Shown: positions 19,179 to 29,055 of the stretch, one piece after another
How positions within the stretch are numbered: the first letter of the stretch is position 1
Layout of the letters: the number at the start of each line of letters is the position of its first letter
Source of the DNA: a bacterium
GTDB taxonomy: Bacteria > Planctomycetota > Planctomycetia > Isosphaerales > Isosphaeraceae
Assembly: GCA_016125085.1 (NCBI GenBank)
Contig: WGMM01000010.1
Location: forward strand, 1 to 64,000
Reading direction: 5' to 3'
DNA length: 64,000 nt
The notes under the pieces: model-generated
The model's database searches: none
What the model was told of the DNA's origin: nothing
The model's input: only the letters and a program-made list of their open reading frames with translations
Position numbers and translations under genes: made by a program

Positions 19179-19645
19179 CGGCCGACCTCCCTGTCGTCGA
19201 ATCGGTTTTGTCCGAATCTACCTGCGGTCTTCGACCGTCATCCGAATCATCCATCCTGACAATTCGGCGACACCTCAAACCAATGCAAGCGGTATGCCAA
19301 ATCAGCGAAATCTGTTGGCCGCGATTCCTCTTTTTCGGGCATTCGATCCGAACCACCGGTTTTCCCGACTCTTGCGATCGAATACGATGAAACGGTGATT
19401 CGTGGCAAAATTTAGCCATTTTGCCTCGTCGTCTTGACCGGGAAAGTCAATGGTGAGGGTCGTTCGGAAGAAATGACAAAGAACCGGCGTGACGATTGTA
19501 AGAATCACTCGGCGGTTGTCGAATTTGACTTCGGGGCTGTCTGCCACTTACGGTCCTGGTGTCCGTAGCCGAATGGATCCTGAAAACGGCCGATGAGGTA
19601 ATTCTCGAATTGCCATGGGATTGTGCGGAATTGCGAGTGGGCCGG
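19179..19645. other. Intergenic region, 467 bp
   Basis: No credible gene on either strand; the open frames are short and lack ribosome sites. It should contain the promoter of the PEP-CTERM protein gene near 19180-19260. Confidence 0.4.
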
Positions 19646-20737
19646 TCACTTCCGGGACTGCGAGGTTCCGGTGCCGGATGGCTCGGTTCGGCCTGAGTTT
19701 CGTTCGATCGGCGAAACCGATGACGATCGATCGGCAACACCTTTTGTCTTAAGATCTTCGGTCGCCTGGACGAGATTCGCCAGGAGGCTTCGCATCGTGG
19801 CTGAGGCGGCCGAAAAGTCTTTCTTCCCGGATTCGGTCGCCTGCCGGATCTCCGATGCGAATCTGGCGAACTTATTCTCGATCTCGTCGCATCGATCTGG
19901 TCCGAGATGGGTCCGGATCGCGTTCCCCAGATCCGTCGAAGAGAATTCGTTTCGCAGGGCTTCGTCCGCCAGCTTTCGCGCCCGGTCGACGGTGTCGGGC
20001 CGCTTCGCCGCTTCGAGTGCCGAAGCCATGCGGATCGAAATTCGGTCGATGACATCCTGCCACGATTTTGCGGGGGCAGCGGTCAGCAGAGAAGACCGGC
20101 TGGGCGGCGCTGTGGCATCTTTGAGCAGGATCGGTTCGAGCGTGAGCCCCGCCTCGGGCACTTCGATCGAATGGACGGTCGGCCGGCTGCCCATCTCGTG
20201 CCAGAAAGTGATGCGGTATCGGCCCGCCGGGACGTCCGTGAACCGATAAGCGCCCTTTCGCGAGCAGGTCATGATCCAGGGCGTTTCCTGGATGATCACG
20301 AACGCCCTCATGTGCTGGTGGATGTCGCAATTGACTCTGAGAATGCCTGTCGATTCCGGCGTGAAATCGGCGGGTTGACCGGGTGGCATCGTCTGGTTGA
20401 ACAGTTCGCCCCGGGCCTGGACGTGCACGTTATGGAATTCGCTGTCTTCGTTCGTAAATCGCAGTTTTTGCCCTTTCTGCGCCACGATGATCCGGGGCAC
20501 GAACTGAAGAGCCGCCTGACGGACGAGCAGGGTTTCGCCTGAAGGCATGGGTTTGCCTTTGACCACCGTCTTCGCGGTGAGAGGCGATTCCGGCTCGAGC
20601 CAGACGACCGCCGGGCTGGTCTCGGGCGAACAGTAAGGCGGCATGTTCGCGATTCCGGTAACGTCGCCAGCCCTGACGAGTGCCGGAGCGAACGCGATGA
20701 GCAACAGCCAGCGAAATCGAATCGACGAGATAGTCAT
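19646..20737 (-). CDS. Secreted cupredoxin-domain protein with helical C-terminus
   Basis: A 363-residue exported protein with a signal peptide at 1-23. Residues about 75-155 form a plastocyanin-like domain with a complete type 1 copper set: H102 (EDSEFHNVHV), C137 and H140/H142 (NCDIHQHM), and M143. A short carboxypeptidase-regulatory-like beta module follows (GAYRFTDVPAGRYRITFWHEMG, about 163-184). The last 150 residues are helical and charged, with no known domain. It may be an electron carrier or copper-binding periplasmic protein. The gene is alone. Confidence 0.85.
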   Translation of the reverse strand: MTISSIRFRWLLLIAFAPALVRAGDVTGIANMPPYCSPETSPAVVWLEPESPLTAKTVVKGKPMPSGETLLVRQAALQFVPRIIVAQKGQKLRFTNEDSEFHNVHVQARGELFNQTMPPGQPADFTPESTGILRVNCDIHQHMRAFVIIQETPWIMTCSRKGAYRFTDVPAGRYRITFWHEMGSRPTVHSIEVPEAGLTLEPILLKDATAPPSRSSLLTAAPAKSWQDVIDRISIRMASALEAAKRPDTVDRARKLADEALRNEFSSTDLGNAIRTHLGPDRCDEIENKFARFASEIRQATESGKKDFSAASATMRSLLANLVQATEDLKTKGVADRSSSVSPIERNSGRTEPSGTGTSQSRK

Positions 20738-21077
20738 AGGCGCGAATCGGGCTGAGATATGTGCGGATACGGATGGGACATTTCAGTGATCGAGGCGATG
20801 CGGGAAGTCTCGGATCGAAGCGTTCACCAATCTGCGACGATGGGCTGATAAGACCATCCTATCCAGTGCGGTGGAGGCGAGTCAAAATACGACTTCGGAA
20901 TCCGGTTCGAGGCCTGAAAACCAGCCGATTCGTCGATTTCTTCGATTCCGACGAAAGTTGCCGGGGATTGTCTTGTGTCGTAATTTGAGAGCGTCTATTC
21001 TCGAATTCGTTGACCGAACCTGGTCTCTTCGACTCATCACCAAGAATCAACAGGATTACAGGGAGGCGAGCTTCGTC
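20738..21077. other. Divergent intergenic region, 340 bp
   Basis: Lies between the cupredoxin gene (minus) and the propeller-like gene (plus). AT-richer patches near 20990-21060 probably hold the plus-strand promoter. A GGGAGG ribosome site is at about 21060-21065. No gene is credible. Confidence 0.4.
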
Positions 21078-22196
21078 ATGACAATGAATTTCAATCCCGG
21101 GCGGGCAGCGAAGTGGCTGATCGGGCTTTCCGTCGGCCTTGCGGGGACAGTCTCAGCCGGCGAGTTGACCGATTCCCTCAAAGTCGGCAAAGCCGATCTG
21201 AAATCGGCCGGGGCACTCGCTTTCGGTCCTGAGGGCGTGCTATTCGTGGGCGACACGCGTGCGGGGGCGATCTGGGCGATCGCTACGAAAGACGCGGTTC
21301 TGGACGCCGGCATGAGCGCCGTCGATGTCGAAAACCTGGGTAAAAAAGCCGCCGATCGCCTTGGCATCCCGGCTGCGGACTTGATGATCAACGACCTGGC
21401 CGTAAACCCGGCGAGCGGCGTTGTCTATCTTTCCGTCGCTCGTGGCAAGGGCCCGGACGCTCAGCCCGTGATCTTCAGGATCGAGAAAGACAAGCTCGAA
21501 GAACTCGATCTCGACTCGATCGCCCACGCCAGGGTCGAACTACCCGCACTGCCGGACAACGCGAAAGTCGAACGGGGCCAGTCGCTGCGGAACGACGCGA
21601 TCACGGATCTCGCCTATCTGGACGGCAAGCTCTACGTCGCCGGGCTTTCCAATGAAGAGTTCTCGTCCCGGATGGTCACTCTGGACGTTCCCTTCAAGCC
21701 CGCCGGGCAAGGTGCTTCGGTCGAAATTTATCACGGGGCCCACGGCCGATACGAAACGAAGTCGCCGATCCGGACCTTCGTGACCTATCGGATTCAGGGG
21801 CAGCCTCACCTGCTGGCGGCTTACACCTGCACTCCGCTCGTCAAATTGCCGGTGAAGGACGTTACCAAGGGTGGCCACGTGAAGGGTACGACGGTCGCCG
21901 AACTCGGTAACCGCAACCGGCCTCTCGACATGATCGTCTATACCCGAGACGGCCGCGACTACATCCTGATGGCCAACAGTGCCCGCGGCGTGATGAAAAT
22001 CCCGACCGAAGGTCTGGCGGATCGGGGTGCGATCACCGAACCGGTTCGCGGCGGCGGCGTGGCTGGCCAGCCTTTCGAAACGGTCGAATCGCTCAAGGGT
22101 GTCGATCACCTCGACAAACTCGACGACGCTCGTGCCGTCATCCTGACCCGCACCGAAGCTGGCCAGGTCGATCTGAAGACGATTCCGACGCCCTGA
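21078..22196 (+). CDS. Secreted beta-propeller-like protein, unknown function
   Basis: A 372-residue exported protein; the signal peptide ends near VSAG-EL (about residue 30). The start is the ATG at 21078 after GGGAGG. The body has repeated blades of the NHL/SMP-30 kind (SAGALAFGPEGVLFVGDTRAG, INDLAVNPASGVVYLSVARG, ITDLAYLDGKLYVAGLS, LAAYTCTPLVKLPV). No catalytic or heme motif is visible. It is probably a periplasmic binding or scaffold protein, and monocistronic. Confidence 0.8.
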   Translation: MTMNFNPGRAAKWLIGLSVGLAGTVSAGELTDSLKVGKADLKSAGALAFGPEGVLFVGDTRAGAIWAIATKDAVLDAGMSAVDVENLGKKAADRLGIPAADLMINDLAVNPASGVVYLSVARGKGPDAQPVIFRIEKDKLEELDLDSIAHARVELPALPDNAKVERGQSLRNDAITDLAYLDGKLYVAGLSNEEFSSRMVTLDVPFKPAGQGASVEIYHGAHGRYETKSPIRTFVTYRIQGQPHLLAAYTCTPLVKLPVKDVTKGGHVKGTTVAELGNRNRPLDMIVYTRDGRDYILMANSARGVMKIPTEGLADRGAITEPVRGGGVAGQPFETVESLKGVDHLDKLDDARAVILTRTEAGQVDLKTIPTP

Positions 22197-22546
22197 CCGA
22201 TCGCCAACATCGGTTCCGGCGAGGCGATCGCGAGTTCGCCTCGCTGGAACCATTTCGTGATTCGGATCGAGGAAATCGCCTTGTCCTGGCTCGCGATCGA
22301 AGCCAGAAGTGATGCTCAACGAAATCGAGCGAGAGATTCGTTCGAGGCTACGTCACGAACTCTTTCCGTCGGCCGGCCGGGCGGTCGATCCGTTCGTATC
22401 GACTGGTTCGTTCGCCAACAGGTGGCAAGGCCATTGATGTCGCGGGCCGGGCTCGTTCGTGTTGCCTGGCCGGATCTTTCGGAATTGTGCGCCGGGGGTG
22501 TCCGGACCGCTGAGAATGTACCTTGGGCGGAAAGAAGCGTTCCCGG
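22197..22546. other. Intergenic region, 350 bp
   Basis: No convincing gene or repeat. It probably carries the promoter of the small CDS at 22547. Confidence 0.4.
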
Positions 22547-22747
22547 ATGAAGGTGAAGCTTTTCTGGAAAAATGGCCCGATCGGAAACGGCGACAAGAAC
22601 GCGCATGCTTTCGAGGACGAGATCAACGCCTGGCTCAGTGAGCATCCTCGTATCAAGGTCGTAGATATCAAGCAATCCAGCAGCGGCGGGAGCTTCGGGC
22701 CGTCCCTCTGGCTCATTTCGGTTTGGTACGAAGAGGATGATGCCTGA
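22547..22747 (+). CDS. Small conserved-looking protein, 66 aa
   Basis: A 66-residue soluble protein with good codon use. It starts MKVKLFWKNG and has an ordered alpha/beta look: a strand, a helix EDEINAWLSEHP, the strand IKVVDIKQSSSGG and a last strand LWLISVWYEED. Short 'KVKLFW...EINxWL...VWYE' proteins occur in other planctomycetes as I recall (not checked). An in-frame ATG at 22523 would add eight basic residues. The function is unknown. Confidence 0.65.
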   Translation: MKVKLFWKNGPIGNGDKNAHAFEDEINAWLSEHPRIKVVDIKQSSSGGSFGPSLWLISVWYEEDDA

Positions 22748-22899
22748 AGTACTGACTTCCTGGTCCTTGCCTTCACTTCTCGTGCTGGTCGGAAATGGTC
22801 TCGGTACGAATTCATCGGCCCTGCAATGCGCAGTATCTTCGAACCGGTTTCGATCCGGTTCGAACACGGCGTTCGGAATCTGATACGGAAACTGGTGCG

Positions 22900-24078
22900 A
22901 TGTCCGTCATTCGTCAATGCGTCAGGTCGCGCAATCCAGCAAGGCTTCTGGCCGCGTTGATTTTTTCGGTTGCGACTCCGTCTCCCGGCACTGCAGCGGA
23001 TGACGTGACCGAGTTTCATCTGCATCAGGAAAATGCCGGGCAGTGGGTCGTCGAAGCGCCCCATGCCACGGATGCCCGGCTCAAAACGAAGGCCACTTCG
23101 GAACCGCCAGCGACATTTCCCTGGGGCGTCTTTCGCGTGCCGGGTCAGGACGAGCCTGAGAAAACGCTTGTCCCGGTCGCAGGCCGATGGGTGATCGAAA
23201 ACGACCGGCTGTTGTTCAGGCCTCGATATCCGTTCCGGCAAGGTTTGCGATTCCAGGTCACGGAAGTACGGTACGGTGCGGCCGGGCGCACGCTCTGGGA
23301 TTTCCGGATCCCGCGTGGCGGCGGGCCGGAGCCGAAACTGGTCGAAATCCGCCCGGCCGGCGGCCGCTGGCCAGCCAATCTGTTGCGTGTTTATCTGCAC
23401 TTCAACCGTTCGATGGCACAGGGTGAAGCGTCGCGCCGGATCGTGATCCGAGACGAATCGGGCCGGACTTTGATCCAGCCATTCCTGGAACTCGATCAGG
23501 AATTGTGGGATCCCGATGGCCGGAGGCTGACGCTTCTGTTCGATCCCGGGCGTGTGAAGCAGGGCCTGAAGCCGCGGGAAGAGGATGGTGCGATCCTCGA
23601 GCCCGGGCATCGTTATACGATCGAAGTGCTGCCCGGATGGCCGGATTCACGTGGCATACCGACCGAAGACCGTTTCGAGAAAACGATTGAAGTCGAGCTG
23701 CCTGATGAGGTTCCGATCGCACCCCGGAAGTGGCGCATCGAGCCGCCGAAGGCCCGTACGAACGACCCGCTCGTCGTGAAGTTCGAACAGACGGTCGATA
23801 CCGGCATCGCGCTGCGCCTGATCGGGGTTCTTGAATCCGGCGAGTGTCCGCTGGATGGCAAAACCGAGATCTCGGCCGACGGGCTCATCTGGAAGTTCAC
23901 ACCCAGAGTCGCCTGGTCACCGGGGCTTCACTTTATCGAAGTCGATCCTGCGCTAGAGGATCCGTCAGGAAATCAGGTCGGCCGGCCCTTCGAAAGCGAT
24001 ACGAAAGCCGGTGGCGAATCGCTGATGAAAACCGCGAAACCGACCCGGCTGACGTTCGTGGTTCAGGCCGCTGAATGA
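22900..24078 (+). CDS. Secreted protein with Ig-like repeats, unknown function
   Basis: A 392-residue exported protein. The ATG at 22900 starts MSVIRQCVRSRNPARLL, with a signal peptide cleaved near GTAA-DD (about 35). The rest is all-beta, with modules resembling bacterial SbsA-type Ig-like folds (LVEIRPAGGRWPANLLRVYLHFNRSM, then WRIEPPKARTNDPLVVKFEQTVD). There are no catalytic motifs. Upstream in-frame ATGs (from 22795) give implausible Arg-rich extensions. Confidence 0.75.
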   Translation: MSVIRQCVRSRNPARLLAALIFSVATPSPGTAADDVTEFHLHQENAGQWVVEAPHATDARLKTKATSEPPATFPWGVFRVPGQDEPEKTLVPVAGRWVIENDRLLFRPRYPFRQGLRFQVTEVRYGAAGRTLWDFRIPRGGGPEPKLVEIRPAGGRWPANLLRVYLHFNRSMAQGEASRRIVIRDESGRTLIQPFLELDQELWDPDGRRLTLLFDPGRVKQGLKPREEDGAILEPGHRYTIEVLPGWPDSRGIPTEDRFEKTIEVELPDEVPIAPRKWRIEPPKARTNDPLVVKFEQTVDTGIALRLIGVLESGECPLDGKTEISADGLIWKFTPRVAWSPGLHFIEVDPALEDPSGNQVGRPFESDTKAGGESLMKTAKPTRLTFVVQAAE

Positions 24079-24109
24079 GCCGGGCGACTGACGAGAAGGC
24101 TCAATGAAA

Positions 24110-24134
24110 GAAGCGATCCCCAAAGGATCGCTTC
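24110..24134. terminator. Hairpin between convergent genes
   Basis: GAAGCGATCC (24110-24119) and GGATCGCTTC (24125-24134) pair perfectly over 10 bp with a 5-nt loop. T-runs are poor on both sides. Its position between convergent stops favours a terminator role. Confidence 0.5.
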
Positions 24135-24173
24135 CTAATCATTCAGATTCATGAATGCCGAAAGATCGGCGAA

Positions 24174-24983
24174 TCAGACCTTGCCTTCTTTCGCGGCTTC
24201 GATCGCGCGGCCGGGGCTGCCCATGACGTTATAGCCGGCGTCCACGTGCAGCACTTCGCCCGTGATGCCGCTGGCCAGGTCCGAAAGCAGAAACATGCCG
24301 GCCGAGCCGACTTCTTCCCGCGTGATGTTCCGGCCCAGCGGGGCGACGGCTTCGTAAAGCCCGGCGAGCTTGTCGGCTTCGCCCACGGCCGAGGCGGCCA
24401 GAGTCTTGACCGGGCCGGCCGAAAGGGCATTCACGCGGATGCCTTTTTCGCCGAGGTCATAGGCCAGGTAGCGGACAGTCATGTCCAGAGCCGCTTTGCA
24501 GACGCCCATGACGTTGTAGCCGGCGACGACCCGTTCGCCGCCGAAATAGGTCAGAGTCAGGATGGAACCGCCCGGGTTCATCACTTCGCTGGCGTATTTG
24601 GAAACGGCGGCCAGCGAGTAGGCGCTGATTTCCATCGCGGTTTTGAAGCCTTCCCGGCTGCACTTGAGCACGGGGTTCTTGATGTCTTCCAGTGGGGCGA
24701 AGGCGATCGAGTGGAGCACGAAGTCGATCGAGCCGTAGACTTCCTTTGCCTTCGCGAATGTCGCGGCGATGTCTTCGTCCTTCTGAACATCGCACGAAAC
24801 GAGCATTTTCGAGCCGATCGGGTCGGTCAGCTTGCGGACGCGGCGTTCCATCTTGTCACCCGGCAGGTGCGTAAAGCCCAGTTCCGCACCTTGTTCGAGC
24901 ATCTTCTGGCTGATGGCCCAGGCAATGCTGAAATCGTTGGCGACACCCAGAACCACGCCCTTCTTGCCTTCGAACAGACCCAT
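24174..24983 (-). CDS. fabI: Enoyl-[acyl-carrier-protein] reductase FabI
   Basis: A 269-residue short-chain dehydrogenase-type reductase. The N-terminal nucleotide motif is [12 protein letters not shown] (typical FabI GxAxxxSIAxGIA). The catalytic Tyr and Lys are in [11 protein letters not shown] (Tyr-x6-Lys). The C-terminal [23 protein letters not shown] is characteristic. It reduces enoyl-ACP in the last step of each elongation cycle. The start ATG at 24983 has a GGAGAGAG ribosome site. Confidence 0.97.
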   Translation of the reverse strand: MGLFEGKKGVVLGVANDFSIAWAISQKMLEQGAELGFTHLPGDKMERRVRKLTDPIGSKMLVSCDVQKDEDIAATFAKAKEVYGSIDFVLHSIAFAPLEDIKNPVLKCSREGFKTAMEISAYSLAAVSKYASEVMNPGGSILTLTYFGGERVVAGYNVMGVCKAALDMTVRYLAYDLGEKGIRVNALSAGPVKTLAASAVGEADKLAGLYEAVAPLGRNITREEVGSAGMFLLSDLASGITGEVLHVDAGYNVMGSPGRAIEAAKEGKV

Positions 24984-25166
24984 CGTCTCTCTCCTTCGAT
25001 CCAGCGGGACATTACTTCGGCGAGCCGGACGCGTACGGTCGTCCCAGCCTCCTGCCGTTCGACCGTGCGTTTTCGGCTGCAAGGCCTTAGAATAGCGATG
25101 GCCGCCTTTTGCGACAAGCTCGACCTTGACGGTCAGGCAAGCCGGTTCGATCGGACTCAATGCGCC

Positions 25167-25871
25167 ATGGGCCAGCTTCTTGAAGATAATTCGACAGCCC
25201 CGAGCCCGGCCCTTGAACCTCTTGGCCAATGGGGCTGGCTCACGCGCTGGCCCGACGAAACCGCCGCGGCAGCCTGGGCCGATATCGCGCGTAACGAACG
25301 GTGGCCATGCTCGTTAGAGATCGTAGCGGCCTACAGGAGTGTCGCGGCGATTCCGACCGGTGAAACCACACATGGTCAATGGTCCGAACTCCATGCGGCT
25401 TTGAAAGTTTCGATCGACCGCTTCGCGGATTTCGGTGCTGGTCGCGAGAAACATGATCATGAACGGCAGGTGATCGAAGTGCCGGTCGTGTACGACGGCC
25501 CGGATTTGCTGTATGTCGCTGATGCGCTGGGACTTGAGCCGCGGCAGGTCGTCGCTCTTCATTCTTCTGCAGTGTACCAGGTTTTCGCGGTCGGGTTTCT
25601 TCCAGGCTTTCCTTACGCGGGATATTTGCCGGAAGCGCTTGCCGGATTGCCTCGTCGCGCGTCGCCCCGGGCGCGTGTCCCTGCCGGTTCGGTGGCGATC
25701 GCTGGCCGCCAGACCGGAATTTACCCTTGCGAATCGCCCGGGGGATGGCACATTCTGGGGCATACTCCGCTGACCATCTGCGACCTGGAACGTGGTTTCT
25801 TCCGGTTCCGGCCGACCGACCGTATTCGCTTCGTTCCGATCTTCGAAGGAACCTCGTCGCCGGTCGAATGA
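25167..25871 (+). CDS. pxpB: 5-oxoprolinase subunit B (PxpB, allophanate hydrolase subunit 1 family)
   Basis: A 234-residue member of the KipI/AHS1 family. The hallmark block is present: [19 protein letters not shown], then [24 protein letters not shown] and [12 protein letters not shown]. With PxpA and PxpC it forms the ATP-dependent bacterial 5-oxoprolinase that opens pyroglutamate to glutamate. The ATG at 25167 fits the family start; an ATG at 25098 is an alternative. Gene order B-A-C is on one strand with 41-bp spacing to pxpA. Confidence 0.92.
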   Translation: MGQLLEDNSTAPSPALEPLGQWGWLTRWPDETAAAAWADIARNERWPCSLEIVAAYRSVAAIPTGETTHGQWSELHAALKVSIDRFADFGAGREKHDHERQVIEVPVVYDGPDLLYVADALGLEPRQVVALHSSAVYQVFAVGFLPGFPYAGYLPEALAGLPRRASPRARVPAGSVAIAGRQTGIYPCESPGGWHILGHTPLTICDLERGFFRFRPTDRIRFVPIFEGTSSPVE

Positions 25872-25912
25872 TTCGCTTGCCGTCCGAAGAATCGTGAACG
25901 AAGGAATCGAGA

Positions 25913-26644
25913 ATGGAATTCGTCGATCGAGCATTTGACCTTAACGCTGATCTTGGCGAAGGTTGCGGATATGACGATCGCCTGATGCCGCTGGTGACTT
26001 CAGCCAGCGTCGCCACAGGTGCCCATGCCGGAGATGATTCCGTCGCGATGGCCACGATGATGCTGGCCCGCCGTCATGGCGTTGTCGTCGGTGCTCATCC
26101 TGGCTATCCGGACCGCGAACATTTCGGCCGCAAGGCCCAGCGTATCAGTGCCGATCAAGTCGAACGGCTCGTGTTCGACCAATGTGCGCATCTTGTCAAA
26201 CTGGCCAGGTCAATCGGCGTCGCCATTCCTTACGTCAAGCCACATGGGGCTTTATATAATCAGGCTGTCGTCGAGGCGCCCGTCGCCCTGGGGCTGGTCC
26301 GGGCTGTGGGCCGGCTGGGGATGGGCCTGATGACCATGCCCACCGGAGAGGCCGCCCGGCTCGCCGCGAAGCACGGCTTACCGGTCGTGCGTGAAGGGTT
26401 CGTCGATCGCGGCTACGACGACTGCGGAACGCTACTGGCACGATCCGCCCCCGGAGCGGTTCTGACCGATCCTGTCGAAATTCGGAGCCAGTTCGTAGAA
26501 CTGATCGAAAGCGGCTCGGTCGATTCCATCTGCATTCATGGTGATCACGCCAGTTCCGTCGAACTTGCCCGGAATGTCAATCTCTGGGCTGAAGAGCTGG
26601 GCTGGACGATCCGGAGCGTGTGGCAGCGTGTCGATCATCGCTGA
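25913..26644 (+). CDS. pxpA: 5-oxoprolinase subunit A (PxpA, LamB/YcsF family)
   Basis: A 243-residue LamB/YcsF protein with the family signature FDLNADLGEGCGYDDRLMPLVTSASVATGAHAGDD at the N-terminus (D9, N11, D13, E16 region). VVVGAHPGYPDREHFGR and PYVKPHGALYN follow. It supplies the hydrolytic part of the PxpABC complex. It overlaps the start of pxpC by 17 bp, implying translational coupling. Confidence 0.95.
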   Translation: MEFVDRAFDLNADLGEGCGYDDRLMPLVTSASVATGAHAGDDSVAMATMMLARRHGVVVGAHPGYPDREHFGRKAQRISADQVERLVFDQCAHLVKLARSIGVAIPYVKPHGALYNQAVVEAPVALGLVRAVGRLGMGLMTMPTGEAARLAAKHGLPVVREGFVDRGYDDCGTLLARSAPGAVLTDPVEIRSQFVELIESGSVDSICIHGDHASSVELARNVNLWAEELGWTIRSVWQRVDHR

Positions 26645-27593
26645 AACCCAGGGCCTGTTCGACACGATTCAGGACGCCGGCCGGCCCGGCGACCGGTCCT
26701 GCGGCGTGCCGCTGGGCGGCTGGTTCGACGCCGATTCCGCAGCACGAGCGAACGCCCTGGCCGGGAATGAGCCAGGATCGCCGTGCCTCGAAATCACCCT
26801 TCGAAGCGGCTGCTACCGTGCCGTATCAGGGCTCCGGATCGCCATCGCGGGGCCTGGGGCGGTGATTGAAGTGTTTCGTAAGGCAGGAGTTACACAAACC
26901 TGGCGTGAATCGGTCGCCACGACTCTTTCCGCTGGCAATTCGTTCCGTATCCATCATCCGGCAAAGGGTTTACGAAGTTATGTCGCGGTTTCGGGAGGCG
27001 GCTGGGCAGGGCGGGCGATTCTGGGGAGTGTGTCGACTGAGCAGCGCATCATTCAAGGGATGCAGCTTCATTCCCGCTTCGAATCGCCTTGCGATCACTC
27101 GAGGAATTCTTCACGAAGCCTGGCACCCTGGCGATTCGCCGTAAATGGCGGCAGGGGAGAACTTTCGTTCGTCACGAGCGCGGAATTCGAGCGATCGAAG
27201 AATTCGGCGGACCGCTTCGCATCGATATCGTGGACGATGTCCGATCGCAGCGATCGAGTCGGAGTCAGATTCGTCGCAGTCTCGGAGGTTGACCGCAATT
27301 TTGACGTTCCGCTCGATCCCGCCCGACTTTCCGAGCCGGTCGTCCCGGGAACGATTCAGTGGACCGGTTCGGAATTGATCGTCCTTGGAGTCGCCGGTGG
27401 CACGATGGGTGGCTATCCCGTGGTCGGATATCTCGTGCGCAGCGAAATTTCCGTGCTCGCTCAAATTCGCCCTGGTGAGATCGTTCGCCTCTGCCCGGTT
27501 TCGCTCGATGCGGCCTGGCGCATGACCGAATCACACGATCAGGAATTGCGTAAGGCCTTGAATCGTATTCGGTTGGCGATTGCTGGCCGGTGA
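26628..27593 (+). CDS. pxpC: 5-oxoprolinase subunit C (PxpC, biotin-dependent carboxyltransferase-like)
   Basis: A 321-residue AHS2/KipA-family protein: GLFDTIQDAGRPGDRSCGVPLGGWFDADSA at the N-terminus, YVAVSGGGWAG in the middle, and the nearly invariant VAGGTMGGYPVVGYL near the C-terminus. The start is most likely the GTG at 26628, which places the conserved N-terminus correctly and overlaps pxpA by 17 bp; the upstream ATG at 26538 would lie deep inside pxpA. It completes the 5-oxoprolinase operon. Confidence 0.92.
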   Translation: MSIIAETQGLFDTIQDAGRPGDRSCGVPLGGWFDADSAARANALAGNEPGSPCLEITLRSGCYRAVSGLRIAIAGPGAVIEVFRKAGVTQTWRESVATTLSAGNSFRIHHPAKGLRSYVAVSGGGWAGRAILGSVSTEQRIIQGMQLHSRFESPCDHSRNSSRSLAPWRFAVNGGRGELSFVTSAEFERSKNSADRFASISWTMSDRSDRVGVRFVAVSEVDRNFDVPLDPARLSEPVVPGTIQWTGSELIVLGVAGGTMGGYPVVGYLVRSEISVLAQIRPGEIVRLCPVSLDAAWRMTESHDQELRKALNRIRLAIAGR

Positions 27594-27708
27594 CGTGGTT
27601 CTTGCGTAATCGCTTTCGATTGATGTTGAACGAATCGCCGATTCGTGTTATCCGATTAGGGGAGCAGGTCAATGAAGGCCAGCGGCACTCGCGAAAGGAA
27701 TCGCATCG

Positions 27709-29016
27709 ATGTACGGACCGGCGAATCGATTGTTGCGATCGACAGTGATCGTCCTGGTTCTGACTTGCGCTGCGACGGGGTGCCAAAGCGTCACTCAGCA
27801 GAAGGTCGCCTGGTCATTTCCGCCGCTTCGTGAGGATGCCGAAGTCGAAGATGAGCAGATCGTTAAGGTTCAGAATCAGTCGCTGCCGCCTCTGCCGACC
27901 GATTACGAGCGCTGGCTGCAGGCACAACCCAGACCGGCACAGCCCCTTACGAACCAACCTGTTGCCGGTGTGACAAAGCCCGCCGGTACGGAAATGTCGC
28001 CGGCGCCACTGGACACCGCCCTGGTCCGGACCTCCGCCGTGGCTCAGCCGCCCGGGTTTTCCGAATCCGTGAAGTTCCCTTCAGCACAGCCGGTCGTAAG
28101 TGCCCCTGCGACTGCCGGGATTCCTCTGGAACCTCATAAACCGGTCGATCTCAATTCGAAACCACCTGAAAGCATGCCGCTCGCCGGTCAACAAGAACTG
28201 TTCGCTTCGAGAGCGTCGAATTCTATCGGCAGCTTGCCCGCACCGAGTCCGCCACCTGTTCCCGTGAGCCCGCCGCCGGTGACGGCTGCCGTGGCCCTTG
28301 ACCCGAAAACGACTCAGCAGATCGTCAAGAAGATCGTCGGAGCGACGGACGACATTCTCCGGACCGGGCTGGAAGACGATCTGATCGAAGAAGCGGATTC
28401 GATTCTCCCGGCTAAGCCGAACGCTTATGGAATTCGTGACCTGCGTCCCAAAGCGAAAGCCAGGAAAGACGTTTCGGTCCAACGCGCCTCGCAAGTGTCG
28501 GGTGGTTCGAAGGCGGCGACGGATCGGCCGCCTCTGGAGACTCTTGCGACCGAGCCGGAAGATTCGACGAAACCTCTGCCGATCGCCTCGCTTACGCCGC
28601 CTCTGGTCATCCCCAAAGCCGCGATCTGCAGGGCAGTCGATGGCCGTGGAAGGTTCCGGGCGTTGCCGGCGCATTTGCGAGCCCCGGGCGCGCCGGTGAT
28701 CATTTACTGGGAGCTGGATGGCCTGGCCCGTGATACGGCCTCACGAACCGCCGAATTCACGGCCGTCATCGAACTGCTGACTTCGGATCGGGGCGAAATT
28801 CTCGCCTCCGTGCGAGAAACAGTGCGAGAGACTGGTGCAGCACCTGCCGAGGGCGATTATGCGGCGCTGCGCTGGACGATTCCGGCCGAAATCGCCGCAG
28901 GCGAATACCGAATCCGGATTTCCGTCACGGAAGCCGCTTCGAAGCGAATCGCGACGACGGAAATCGACCTGGCCCTGGGCCGTGGCCCGGTCGCCAGCCG
29001 GTTCGTTCTGCCCTGA
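27709..29016 (+). CDS. Lipoprotein with Pro-rich linker, unknown function
   Basis: A 435-residue protein with a type II signal: LVLTCAATGC, lipidated Cys at residue 25. Residues 40-310 are low-complexity, rich in Pro, Ala and Ser (PAPSPPPVPVSPPPV), with a short helical island near 195-235. The C-terminal 110 residues form a beta-rich domain (PVIIYWELDGLARDT, GEYRIRISVTEAASKRIATTEIDLALG) resembling a small Ig-like fold. It is probably an outer- or inner-membrane anchored surface protein, 115 bp after pxpC. Confidence 0.75.
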   Translation: MYGPANRLLRSTVIVLVLTCAATGCQSVTQQKVAWSFPPLREDAEVEDEQIVKVQNQSLPPLPTDYERWLQAQPRPAQPLTNQPVAGVTKPAGTEMSPAPLDTALVRTSAVAQPPGFSESVKFPSAQPVVSAPATAGIPLEPHKPVDLNSKPPESMPLAGQQELFASRASNSIGSLPAPSPPPVPVSPPPVTAAVALDPKTTQQIVKKIVGATDDILRTGLEDDLIEEADSILPAKPNAYGIRDLRPKAKARKDVSVQRASQVSGGSKAATDRPPLETLATEPEDSTKPLPIASLTPPLVIPKAAICRAVDGRGRFRALPAHLRAPGAPVIIYWELDGLARDTASRTAEFTAVIELLTSDRGEILASVRETVRETGAAPAEGDYAALRWTIPAEIAAGEYRIRISVTEAASKRIATTEIDLALGRGPVASRFVLP

Positions 29017-29038
29017 CCCGTTCGGAAAACAGGTCAGG
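29012..29038. terminator. Weak hairpin between convergent genes
   Basis: CCTGACC (29012-29018) and GGTCAGG (29032-29038) form a 7-bp inverted repeat with a 13-nt loop between the lipoprotein stop and the end of the aminotransferase gene. Confidence 0.4.
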
Positions 29039-29055
29039 ACCGGGATGGCGTTATC

